The position numbers and the translations under genes are program-made. Positions 17,186 to 27,000 of a stretch of DNA of 64,000 nt are shown here, piece by piece. This stretch comes from an uncultured bacterium (GTDB lineage: Bacteria > Cyanobacteriota > Vampirovibrionia > Gastranaerophilales > Gastranaerophilaceae), in NCBI GenBank assembly GCA_902776035.1, contig CACYOO010000007.1, positions 1 through 64,000 on the forward strand, read 5' to 3'. The notes under the pieces were generated by a model. It saw only the letters and a program-made list of their open reading frames with translations. It did no database searches and had not been told where the DNA came from. Numbering within the stretch: the first letter of the stretch is position 1; each line of letters opens with the position of its first letter.

Positions 17186-18118
17186 ATGTTTATAGAATTT
17201 TTATCTAAGATAAATGCGTTTAATGATATTTGTTTGGATTTCATAATGAAGTTTGTGCAATTTATCCATGTTCCTGATTTTTTGCAGGAAGCAGCAGCTG
17301 AGAGTATAAATTTAATCCCTTATTTATTTATAATATTTATAATAATAGAGATATTTGAAAATTATTTTTCGGAAGAAATAGAAAAGCTTTCATTGAGTTC
17401 CAGATTGTGGGGGCCTGTTATCGGAAGTATGTTAGCATCAATTCCGCAGTGTGGATTTTCTGTAATTGCTACAATGCTTTATGTAAAAAGGTTTATAACT
17501 AAAGGAACACTAGTTGCTGTATATTTAGCTACAAGTGATGAGGCAGTACCAATATTGTTGGTTCATCCTGAAAAAGTGTCGGTAATATTACCTGTGATTG
17601 TTTTAAAAATTATAATAGGTGTTATTTTTGGATATATAACAGATATTATATTTAAGCCGGAAAAGTTGGAAGCAGAACCTGAAAATATAAAAGTTGACGA
17701 ATGTGGGTGTTGCAATCACCATATTCACTCAAAAGTTACAAAACTTTTTATACATCCTTTAAAACATACTATTAATATTTTTATTTTTATATTGGTTATA
17801 AACTGTTTACTTGATTATTCTTTAACATTGGCATCTGGCGGTATAACAAAAATATTTGCAGTACATAATTTTTGGCAGCCATTTGTTGCTGCAATAGTCG
17901 GATTAATTCCAAATTGTGCAACATCTGTTCTTTTGGTTATGTTATACATAAAAGCATCATTGTCATTTGGTGCGATGATAGCCGGCTTATCAACTAATGC
18001 AGGTCTTGGATTGCTTGTTTTATTCAAGAACAATACATCTGTAAAGGATAGTTTAAACATTGTTGGCTTATTACTTGTTATTGCTATATTGGTAGGTGTT
18101 GTAATTCAGTTTTTATAG
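17186..18118 (+). CDS. putative 10-TM heavy-metal exporter-like permease (ArsP_2 type)
   Basis: The 310-aa polytopic protein has two similar halves of about four to five helices, each carrying a short polar motif (IPQCGFSV near residue 91 and IPNCATSV near residue 240). This matches the putative manganese/heavy-metal permease family. A central loop with CGCCNHHIHS could bind metal. The substrate is not proven. It follows minE after 23 bases, so it may be co-transcribed, although the link is probably incidental. Confidence 0.7.
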   Translation: MFIEFLSKINAFNDICLDFIMKFVQFIHVPDFLQEAAAESINLIPYLFIIFIIIEIFENYFSEEIEKLSLSSRLWGPVIGSMLASIPQCGFSVIATMLYVKRFITKGTLVAVYLATSDEAVPILLVHPEKVSVILPVIVLKIIIGVIFGYITDIIFKPEKLEAEPENIKVDECGCCNHHIHSKVTKLFIHPLKHTINIFIFILVINCLLDYSLTLASGGITKIFAVHNFWQPFVAAIVGLIPNCATSVLLVMLYIKASLSFGAMIAGLSTNAGLGLLVLFKNNTSVKDSLNIVGLLLVIAILVGVVIQFL

Positions 18119-18130
18119 TATTTATATAGG

Positions 18131-18172
18131 TATGCCGAAAGGAGATACTTCGCTAACGCTTAACATGACGAA
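18131..18172. repeat. degenerate interspersed repeat fragment
   Basis: The gap between two convergent genes holds a stretch (GCCGAAAGGAGATACTTCGC, then TAACGCTTAACATGACG) that is more GC-rich than its surroundings. It resembles the ends of palindromic intergenic repeats found in many gut bacterial genomes. Related words (CCGAAATGACAGA near 761, and its reverse, GTCATTTCGGCAGA, near 22191) occur in two other gaps of this window. Confidence 0.3.
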
Positions 18173-18241
18173 AAATGCTGTAATTATGAAACAAAAATGA
18201 TATTATAAAATAACTTTTATATGACATTGAGTGAAATTTAT

Positions 18242-19612
18242 CTAGTTATTTAATGAAATAATAGCAACTGTTTCAACATGATTTGTATGGCAAAACATAT
18301 CAAACGGCTGTAAGCTTTCTACAGTACAACCTTTAGAAACCAAGTATTTTAAATCTCTTGCTAATGTTGCAGGATTGCAGCTAACATATATAATTTTGTT
18401 TTTGGTTAACTGTAAAATATTATCTAATGTTTTTTCAGTAGAGCCCTTTCTTGGTGGATCTAATATTGTTATGTCAAATCTTCGTTTTTTTGTTTTTAAT
18501 TCTTTTTCAAAAAATAATTCTGCATCCATATTGTGAAGTTCAACATTCTTTATGTCATTCAATTTTAAAACTTCATCTGCCAATTTTACAGCTTCTTTGC
18601 ATTCTTCTACACTTACAACTTTTTTACAAACATCAGATACAACTATTCCAAATGTTGTAACTCCTGCATACGCATCAAAAACGGTTGCGTGTTCAAAATT
18701 ATTTTTAATATAATCTTTTACATATTTGAAAATGTTTTCTGCACTTTTAGGGTTTACCTGAAAAAACGTATTTGCTCCAATTCTAAATGTTTTATCCAAA
18801 ATACGTTCTTTTACAAAATCTTTTCCAACGATAAGTTCAGTGTTATTTGATAAAATAACATTAGTTTTTTTAGAGTTATAGTTTAAACAAACACCTGATA
18901 CTTCTTTGAAATTTGAATATATAAGATTTGCTAAATCAATAATTTTTTGAAAAGGTTTAGGAGAGTTTACAACCAGAACAACAAGATTTTTACCTGTTGC
19001 AAGTGATGAACGTACTACAACATGTCTTAAATCTCCTTTGTGTTTCAGTTCATTATATCCGCTAATATTTAGCTTTAACGCATTTTCTCTTATAAATTCC
19101 ATTATTTTATCAACTATTTCCGGTTGAATAGGACAATGTTTTATATTCAAAACTTCATGAGTTTTTTGTTTATAGTATCCTGCTAAAAGTCGTTTTGAAA
19201 CTTTTGTAGAAGATATCGGATATTGTATTTTGTACCTGTAGCACATTGTTTCAGGAGAAGGTATTGTATTACCTACACAGGTATCTATACCACCTATATT
19301 ATGCATTGCATCTTCAACTATTTGTTTTTTTATTTTTAATTGATAATCATAATTTATAAATTGAATTTGACAAGCACCGCATACTTTCTGCATCTTACAA
19401 AACGGTTCAACTCTATGTGCAGAAGGTTTTATTATTTCTATAATTTTACCTGTTGCATAAGTTTTTTTGACAGATATAATTTTAATTTTTAATTCATCAT
19501 CAGGACAAGCTTGTTCCACAAAAATAACTATACCGTCATATCTGGCTATACCTGTACCTTCGCTTGATAATTTTTCTATCTTAACATTTATTTCATCATT
19601 TACTTTTATCAT
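18242..19612 (-). CDS. rlmD: 23S rRNA (uracil-C5) methyltransferase, RlmD/RumA type
   Basis: The 456-aa protein starts with a TRAM RNA-binding domain (residues 1-60). An iron-sulfur cluster motif (CKMQKVCGAC, with a further Cys in IKHCPIQ) follows, then an AdoMet methyltransferase domain. Motifs include FDAYAGVTTFG, ILDPPRKGS and the catalytic cysteine in YVSCNPATLARD. It methylates carbon 5 of a uridine in RNA; which position, rRNA U1939/U747 or tRNA, cannot be told. It overlaps the end of the aminotransferase gene by 4 bases. Confidence 0.85.
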   Translation of the reverse strand: MIKVNDEINVKIEKLSSEGTGIARYDGIVIFVEQACPDDELKIKIISVKKTYATGKIIEIIKPSAHRVEPFCKMQKVCGACQIQFINYDYQLKIKKQIVEDAMHNIGGIDTCVGNTIPSPETMCYRYKIQYPISSTKVSKRLLAGYYKQKTHEVLNIKHCPIQPEIVDKIMEFIRENALKLNISGYNELKHKGDLRHVVVRSSLATGKNLVVLVVNSPKPFQKIIDLANLIYSNFKEVSGVCLNYNSKKTNVILSNNTELIVGKDFVKERILDKTFRIGANTFFQVNPKSAENIFKYVKDYIKNNFEHATVFDAYAGVTTFGIVVSDVCKKVVSVEECKEAVKLADEVLKLNDIKNVELHNMDAELFFEKELKTKKRRFDITILDPPRKGSTEKTLDNILQLTKNKIIYVSCNPATLARDLKYLVSKGCTVESLQPFDMFCHTNHVETVAIISLNN

Positions 19613-20847
19613 CTATAAATAAAACCGTCCTCTTTCATACGTCTTACGGCTTCTTTTAATTCATCCATAGAACAAACAATAGAAATTCTGATATGACCTG
19701 CACCGTATTTTCCGAATGCATCACCGGGAACTGTTACTATACCTGATTTAGTTAATAATTCATCACAAAATTCTGATGCATTTTTGTATCTTGGCGGTAT
19801 CGGAATCCATTGATAGAATGTTGCTTTAGGAACATTATCAAATTCCCAATTTAATTCTTCTTTAAATGCATTTACAAAGTAATCAGACTTTTCTTTTATT
19901 ATTTGGTTTGCTTCAATAATATATTCATCACCTTCTTTTGAATTTAAAATTTGAGATACGGCTTTTTGAATACATTTAAACATACCCGAATCAATAGTCG
20001 ATTTTAGTTTTGCAAATTTTTGTACCACTTCTTTATTTCCGCAAACCCATCCGGCACGCCAGCCCGTAATGGCATAAGGTTTTGAAAAACTATGAAATTC
20101 TACGGCTATATCTTTTGCACCTTCAACTTCTAATACACTTGACGGTTTATCCTTTTCTTCAAAATAAATATCAACATAAGCTGCATCGGAAATTAATAAA
20201 ATTTCATGTTTTTTACAAAATTCAACAACTTGTTTTAAATATTCTAATGTACATGTTGCACCCATAGGATTGTTAGGGTAATTTATCATTAAAGCTTTTA
20301 CTTTAGAAGTGTCATATCCTTCTTTTTGCATATTTTCCCATACAGTATCCATATCAGGCATAAAATTATTTTCTTTTGTAAGCGGTATGGAATAACTTAT
20401 ACCGCCTGAAACTTTTATCATATCTCTATATGAAGCATAAGATGGATCAGGTATCATAATTATATCTCTGTCATTATCTTTTTTATCAGGAGATATAATC
20501 CCTCTCATTAAATTTGCAATACCTTCTTTTGAACCTAGTAAAGAACATATTTCATCAAGTTCTATATCAACGCCAAAACGGTTTTTCATTCTTGTTTTTA
20601 CGGCTTCCAAAAAATATTTTTCACCTTTAGGATTTGAGTAAGTGTGCATATTTTTATCGTCAATGGCTTGTTTGAACTTGTCAATTAAAAATTGAGGCGG
20701 ATATAATGTCGGAGCTCCCATAGAAAGAGATATAGGACTTCTGCCTTTTTTAATAAGTTCATCTGTTAAATTTGCGGCTTTTTCTTTTATTTTGAACATT
20801 ATGTATGTATCAATATTGCTTGCAAGTTCGTTAAAATAATTTTTCAT
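19609..20847 (-). CDS. class I/II aminotransferase, LL-diaminopimelate aminotransferase-like
   Basis: The 412-aa fold-type I PLP enzyme has the substrate loop (SMGAPTLYPP), the NYPNNPMGA motif, the Asp of ISDAAYVDI and the PLP lysine in SFSKPYAITGWRAGW. The last pattern is typical of LL-DAP aminotransferases and close aspartate-type relatives. DapL makes LL-DAP directly from tetrahydrodipicolinate and is the route used in Cyanobacteria, so a role feeding LysA (4420) is plausible. A general aspartate/alanine aminotransferase is the alternative. AAAGGA precedes the ATG, with TATAAT 16 bases upstream. Confidence 0.75.
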   Translation of the reverse strand: MKNYFNELASNIDTYIMFKIKEKAANLTDELIKKGRSPISLSMGAPTLYPPQFLIDKFKQAIDDKNMHTYSNPKGEKYFLEAVKTRMKNRFGVDIELDEICSLLGSKEGIANLMRGIISPDKKDNDRDIIMIPDPSYASYRDMIKVSGGISYSIPLTKENNFMPDMDTVWENMQKEGYDTSKVKALMINYPNNPMGATCTLEYLKQVVEFCKKHEILLISDAAYVDIYFEEKDKPSSVLEVEGAKDIAVEFHSFSKPYAITGWRAGWVCGNKEVVQKFAKLKSTIDSGMFKCIQKAVSQILNSKEGDEYIIEANQIIKEKSDYFVNAFKEELNWEFDNVPKATFYQWIPIPPRYKNASEFCDELLTKSGIVTVPGDAFGKYGAGHIRISIVCSMDELKEAVRRMKEDGFIYR

Positions 20848-20974
20848 ACTTTATCCTTTTTTTTGATTATATCACGAAAAATGATTTTAATAAATTTGCC
20901 ATAATATACAAAATATGCTAGATTAAGAGCGATAAATGTTTACTTTATATAGTAATAAATATTAAGGTTTTATT

Positions 20975-21997
20975 ATGGAAAATATAAGAGAAAGAACAGA
21001 ACAATTAGAGATTGATTATTTATCAGAATTTGCAACAAAAAGCAGATTTACTAAAGGACGTAAAAGAGAAATTGAGCAATGTAATATAAGGACAGATTTT
21101 CAGCGTGATAGAGATAAAATAGTACATTGCAAATCATTTAGAAGATTAAAGCATAAAACACAGGTGTTTTTATCTCCGTTTGATGACCATTTTAGAACTC
21201 GCTTAACTCATACATTAGAAGTTGCACAAATAGCAAGAACAATTTCAAGGGCTTTGAGGTTAAACGAAGATTTAACAGAGGCGATTTCTTTAGGACACGA
21301 TTTAGGGCATACACCTTTTGGACATTGCGGAGAAGGAGTTCTTAATCGGCTTGTTAAAGGCGGTTTTAGACATAATGAACAGAGCGTCAGAGTTGTTGAG
21401 GTTTTAGAGGATTTAAATCTTTGTCAGGAAACTATTGATGGTATTTATACTCATTCTTGGGGATTATCACCAAAATCTCCTGAAGCAAAGGTTGTTCAAT
21501 ATGCAGATAAAATTGCCTATATAAATCATGATATTGATGATTCAATAAGAGCAGGAATGATTACAGAAAACGATTTACCTAAAGATTGTCAGGAATATTT
21601 TTCTTCTAACAAATCAAAACGTTTAACCAAAATGATAACATCTATCATTGAAAATTCTATGAATAAACCGGAAGTTTCTATGGGGGAGGAATGTAAAGAA
21701 CATACCATTCTTTTAAGAGAATGGATGTTTAAAAATATATATATTGATTCTCCTGCCAAAAAAGAAGAAAAGAAAACCGCAATAATGGTTGAAGAATTGT
21801 ACAAACATTATTGTAAATTTTTATCGGATAAAGTTGAACCTGAAAAGATAGATAGAATAGTAACAGATTATATTTCTGGTATGACAGACCAATTTGCAAC
21901 AGAAAAATTTAAGGAAATATTCATTCCACAGCCAATGCATTCAATTGTTATAAACGACGGAGCAATCTTGAAATTAATTAATACAGTAAAATACTAA
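20975..21997 (+). CDS. dgt: deoxyguanosinetriphosphate triphosphohydrolase-like protein
   Basis: The 340-aa HD-domain protein has the dGTPase pattern: RRLKHKTQVF, TRLTHTLEVAQIART (first His), ISLGHDLGHTPFGH (the HD pair) and a later Asp in KIAYINHDIDD. The length matches the short, cyanobacterial/Gram-positive form. It hydrolyses dNTPs to nucleosides and triphosphate, and so controls nucleotide pools. AAGG lies eight bases before the ATG. Confidence 0.9.
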   Translation: MENIRERTEQLEIDYLSEFATKSRFTKGRKREIEQCNIRTDFQRDRDKIVHCKSFRRLKHKTQVFLSPFDDHFRTRLTHTLEVAQIARTISRALRLNEDLTEAISLGHDLGHTPFGHCGEGVLNRLVKGGFRHNEQSVRVVEVLEDLNLCQETIDGIYTHSWGLSPKSPEAKVVQYADKIAYINHDIDDSIRAGMITENDLPKDCQEYFSSNKSKRLTKMITSIIENSMNKPEVSMGEECKEHTILLREWMFKNIYIDSPAKKEEKKTAIMVEELYKHYCKFLSDKVEPEKIDRIVTDYISGMTDQFATEKFKEIFIPQPMHSIVINDGAILKLINTVKY

Positions 21998-22066
21998 AAA
22001 GTAGAATTAAATATTGGTAAAAGAATGACAGTATTATTTATAATACGTTTTAACCTAAATAACACA

Positions 22067-22092
22067 CGGCTTTCTTTTTGTTAAGAAAGCCG
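22067..22092. terminator. 10-bp hairpin downstream of dgt
   Basis: CGGCTTTCTT pairs perfectly with AAGAAAGCCG around the loop TTTGTT, 70 bases after the dgt stop. There is no T-run behind it on either strand, so it is a stabilising or weak termination structure. The 335-base gap 21998-22332 otherwise shows only a repeat-like word near 22191 and the promoter at 22273. Confidence 0.45.
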
Positions 22093-22272
22093 GTAAAGTT
22101 TGCTATCGTTGAAAAAACAATTTTTGTCATCAAATTATGTAACATATACAAGTATGACAGACAAAAAAGAAAAACAAAAAGTCATTTCGGCAGATAAACA
22201 ACAAATCTGCAAGTTTATTACTCAAGTGTTGAAACTACAATTTATTAATTTTAGTAAAAATATAACAATTCT

Positions 22273-22299
22273 TTGACAATTTTTTTTATCTTATATACT
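22273..22299 (+). promoter_or_regulatory. promoter of the calpain-like gene
   Basis: A consensus TTGACA (22273-22278) and TATACT (22294-22299) are separated by 15 bases, two short of the optimum. The predicted start near 22306 leaves a 27-base leader without a clear Shine-Dalgarno site. Confidence 0.5.
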
Positions 22300-22332
22300 T
22301 TCTAATTTTAGAAGTATTTAGTATTTGAAATT

Positions 22333-24015
22333 ATGGAAATTAAATCAATAACTCCGTCTTTAATATCCGGCGGAAATAAACATATAAAAACAAAATCTCA
22401 AATTGGTATACCTGCTGATAAAGTAAAAGATGTTGTTACTCAAAAGCCATCAGCAAGTTTACTTCAAGCTGTTTATGGTGTTAAACCTCAAAAAATGGGA
22501 GTTGCTAAACCTACTCCGGTACCTTTTAGCACTTCGGATGTTTTAAAATCTCTATATCAAGCAAAAGCTCTACTTTCTATCAAAGACTTTAAAAATATTA
22601 AACGTGTACTTAATAAAGGTGATGAACAAACTGCCAATGTAATGATGCAATTAGAACTTATTAAGTCTGGTGATATTGAACCATCAACTTTAAGTAACTA
22701 TTGGGAAACAGGCAAAATGAACAATAATCTTGCTAACGACCTAGATATGGTTTATGAAGCAAGACGCTCAGGAAAAAATGTTGCAGATGTTTATGTTCCT
22801 AACGTAAAATCAGTAGAAGATGGAAATAATCAAACAAAAATAGGTGATGTATTTAAAGTAAAAAATCAAGATAAAATATACATAAAAACTGATGACAACT
22901 CATCAAAACAACTTGATATGGACAAGGAAACTTTTATAAAATTATTCCCTCCTGCTAAAAGATTTACTACTCAACAACAAAGTATTGGAGATTGCTATTT
23001 GGTTACATCTCTAGAAACTGTAATGAATAATCCAAAAGCAAGAGTTGCTCTATATGATGCGTTTCACCAAAAAGGTGATGATGTAGTTGTTAAATTCAAA
23101 AACGGTTATGGTGAATATCTTTACAAGGATGCAAAATTGCCACAAGATAGAGTAAAAAAATATTCTCTAAAGGGGGCAGAAGGTATCAAAATTTTAGAAG
23201 ATGCATACGGTTTAGATTCTGTTAATAAATCAGATGTAAAATTCAGAGAAATACAGGGACAAAAAATTGCTCAAAAACAAAAAGAGTTTAATAATGCTCC
23301 TATGAATAAAAAAGCTGAAATATTAAAATCTCTAAATGACCATAAAAAAAGATTAGATGATTATTTAAAGGCAAAAGAAAAATTCGGAGATGATATTGTC
23401 GTTTGCAGAGATGACAATTTCTATAACATATATTACGAAGAAGATGAAGCTGGACTTGTCTTTTCAAGATTAGATTTAGACCATGATAACAGATACGGAG
23501 AATATAAAAGTGCGGCTGATTTTTACAGAGGTGCATTAGGCGGATACGAATTTGAAGTGCTTGAACGTCTAGGGTTTGGCGGTTTTAGACAAATGAATTT
23601 GGATTTTGAAGCTGATGATGTAAAACAAAAAATTACGCAGGATAATTTTAACGAAAATTACATTATGACAGGCGGTACTCGTGCTAATGGCGATAGAGTT
23701 GAAAATCCCGTTGCTGAAGCTTCAGGCATTTTTGGATTTCATGCATATATGTTAGAACCGCAAAAAGATGAAAACGGTAATTTGAAAATAAGATGTACTA
23801 ATCCTTGGAATACTTCTTATGATTCTGATATATCTTATGAGGATTTCTTAAAATATTATGATTCGGTTTCTATTATTGATGTAAATTCTTATGGTAAAAA
23901 ATTACCGCTAAAAGAACAACCGCTAAAATATGGTAAAAATGGCGCTATAATCGGTGAAAATTCTGATGATACACCTGTCATTTGGTATAATAATAATTTG
24001 AAAAAATCAAAATAA
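22333..24015 (+). CDS. calpain-like cysteine protease
   Basis: The 560-aa protein shows the whole calpain (C2) catalytic triad. QQSIGDCYLVTSLE carries Cys221 in the GDCWLLA-type motif. GFHAYMLEP has His470 and CTNPWNTSYD has Asn490, in the NPWG-type context. The Cys-to-His interval is about 90 residues longer than in animal calpains and holds a Lys/Asp-rich insert (about 315-350). The first 200 residues are unrelated to calpain and have no signal peptide or membrane segment, so the enzyme appears cytoplasmic or is exported by an unknown route. Tpr of Porphyromonas is a known bacterial relative. Substrate and calcium dependence are unknown. It stands alone with its own promoter. Confidence 0.8.
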   Translation: MEIKSITPSLISGGNKHIKTKSQIGIPADKVKDVVTQKPSASLLQAVYGVKPQKMGVAKPTPVPFSTSDVLKSLYQAKALLSIKDFKNIKRVLNKGDEQTANVMMQLELIKSGDIEPSTLSNYWETGKMNNNLANDLDMVYEARRSGKNVADVYVPNVKSVEDGNNQTKIGDVFKVKNQDKIYIKTDDNSSKQLDMDKETFIKLFPPAKRFTTQQQSIGDCYLVTSLETVMNNPKARVALYDAFHQKGDDVVVKFKNGYGEYLYKDAKLPQDRVKKYSLKGAEGIKILEDAYGLDSVNKSDVKFREIQGQKIAQKQKEFNNAPMNKKAEILKSLNDHKKRLDDYLKAKEKFGDDIVVCRDDNFYNIYYEEDEAGLVFSRLDLDHDNRYGEYKSAADFYRGALGGYEFEVLERLGFGGFRQMNLDFEADDVKQKITQDNFNENYIMTGGTRANGDRVENPVAEASGIFGFHAYMLEPQKDENGNLKIRCTNPWNTSYDSDISYEDFLKYYDSVSIIDVNSYGKKLPLKEQPLKYGKNGAIIGENSDDTPVIWYNNNLKKSK

Positions 24016-24040
24016 TTGATTAATCAATTTTTAGCTCACA

Positions 24041-27000
24041 TTATAGTAATTTTTCAAAAATTATGCTCGGCTCATTGGTAATATCTTTGCCGTAAGATTT
24101 ACCTTTCCTTGCTACACTAAAGGTTAACTGTTTTTTTGCTCTCGTTATTGCTACATACAACAATCGCATGTTTTCTGATATTTGCATTTCTTTTAATTCA
24201 AAATCAGTTTTCTTTTTATAATTTGGATTTAACTCTCTTACGGTTTCCATAAAATCAGTATTCTTTTTTATTTCAAACTTTTCAAAATCAAGCGGAAGAA
24301 GTTTTTCCGTAAATTCAGGTAAAAAGACATAATCAAATTCATCACCTTTTGACTTATGATAAGTCATAACCTGCACTTTACCTTTTAAATAGTCCGTATT
24401 TTCACTATCTTCTTCCGTAAAAAATTTAAATCCGCTCAAACTTGGTTTTTTAGCCAAACTCTCAAGCTTTTCCAATACTTTCGATAAATTTGTATCTGAT
24501 AATCTCTTTATGAGTGTTGATATTAAATAAACATTGGATTTTTCTATCTCGCTTGAATGGTAATATGTACCAATTTTTAATGCCAATTCATCAGCCGAAA
24601 GAGAAGAAAAACCAAGCCAATATTGTACATCTAAATAAAATCCTAATAATTCATCATCCAAATTGTCCGCATTTGTACATACAAACGGCTCTTTCATACT
24701 TTGTATTATTTCTTTGTATCCAATCTTATAAAAACCGTTTTCTGCCAATACTCTATAATTTTCCGCTAAGCATTTGTTATCAAATGGTGAACTTACTATT
24801 TTCATTATTGAATAAATTGTTTTATAAACAGCTTTCTGCTCTAAATTTTCACTTCTTGAGATACATTTAAACCCTGCATTATTAATAAGTTCTAACCAGG
24901 ATGCCACTTGATAATTATTTCTCAAAAGTATTCCTACAGATGCATTATTATCTGATGAAAAAATATTTTTTATCTGTTTTAATACAAAATTCTTTTCAGC
25001 AAATGTGTTATCTGCAACAAAAGATTTTATACCATTCTTAAATACAGGATTTTTGTCTTTAACCGGTTTCATATATATCTTGTAAAATGAATTTTCATAA
25101 AGTTTATTCTCTGTTGTCATTTTTACAAGAGAGTTTGCAAGTGTCCATACGTCTTTTGAACATCTTTGAGAACAGTTCATCTCAACCGAGTTACTGCTCT
25201 TTATAAAGTGTTTAAACCCCTCAACATCTGCATTTGTAAAGGTTGTAGTAATCGCTTGATTTACATCTCCGCAACGTATTAAATTTTTATATTTTGCACT
25301 TAAAAGTTCTAATAATCTTTGCTGAATAGAAGATGAATCCTGTGCTTCATCTTCTATTATGTAATGACATATATCCTGATAATATTCAAGAATATCTTTG
25401 TTTTCTTCCAATAATTTAACAGATGACAAAAGCATATCATCATAGTCAATCAAATTTTCATTTTTTAGCTGTTCCTGATACATTGTAAAAAAGGTATTAA
25501 ACCGTTTTAATCTTACGTTATTAAATACTTTTGGAAATTGACCTTTTCCTATTTTAAATACTGAAACAGCTTGAACAAATTCATCTAAATCTTTTTTAGA
25601 TAATTGCATTGAATTAGCAAGGTTATTTAAAATAGCAATTTTTCTTGAGTCATCACAAATTTCAAAATCAGAATTAAGTCCTAATCTTTCATAATTAGAA
25701 TTTTCTTTTAAAATTCTAAGTGCCAGACCATGTATCGTGCTTATATTTGGTAATTTGTTATTTTCTCTGTTTATATCCTTAATACGTTCTCGAAAATTTC
25801 TTGCAGCTGACTCCATAAATGTCATAACAAATATATTTTCCGGCTGAACTCCGTCATTTAAAAGCTTAATAATCAACGCAAGCAAAATGGTTGTTTTTCC
25901 TGCTCCAGGTACGGCTGAAATTGCCATTTTGCCAGATTTATAATCTAATACCGGCTTTTGGTCATCTCTTGGCTTTATATTGAAAGATATTGGTTCTTTA
26001 TTATCTTCAGCAGAATTGATGTATTTTTCTATTCCGTAAAAATTTTCAACTCCGTTACCGTCAAAAAGAGAGGCATAAGTGTAGATATGCTCTTTGGCAC
26101 ATAGTGTAAGTTTTCTCAATATTCTTGCCGTTTTTTGTTTAGATAGTTCTATATCGTCATTAACGGTATAACTTTCCTTGTTCCAATCGGATTGAAAAAC
26201 CCACGCATTGTATAATGGACCTGTATCACTTTTTATCCATTCGGGAGATGATGTATCAAGCCATATTTGGTATTTTGTTCGTATTTGATTGTCAATAAGC
26301 TTTTGAGGTGTTGCTATAACTAAATCATGTTCCGTTATTTCAAGTATAGAATAAGGGTTTTCCGATATTACAGAAGTTTCTATTTGCCTTAATACCTCTG
26401 TTTTTATATTATTCGCAAAATCATTGGAATATACGCTTTCAAAATCCTGTAATTCTTTTACGAAAAAGGTAAATTTATTGATTGTATTCTTATCAATATG
26501 TTTATATTCAAATAATGTATCAGAAATTTTGACAACCTGCTCCGATAATTTCATATTCTTCAATTTTAAATCATTAATTAATGATTTAAAATTTTTAAAA
26601 TTTTTATCGTGTTCTTCATATTCAAAATCAAAATCAGATATTTCTTTTGTCTTTGAAAAATGTTCTAAAATTTTTTGACAATATTTTATTGGAATATTTA
26701 AAATGTCTGACAAAATTACTCTTAAATCAAATTCCGTAACTTCTTGTTTTAAGCCCATATTAAGTTTTAATATTATCAAAGATGCAAGTACATATTTATT
26801 TTGAATAAGTTTCTCATTTCCTGATAAAAACATTAGGTTGGCATTTTGCAATTTTTCTTTTAGTACAAAATGGAGCATACTGTCGATTACAGGAGTTATT
26901 ATTGAGATTTCAAACGGCTTAACTCCCTGATTTAACAATTCATTAATTTGTTTTGATGCAATATCAATCATTTCTGCTCTTGTAGAAGGTGCAATGTATG

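Noticed and set aside
22154-22276. 40-codon plus-strand frame between dgt and the calpain-like gene
   Set aside because: It has no ribosome site or promoter of its own, and its end overlaps the TTGACA of the calpain promoter. Probably chance.
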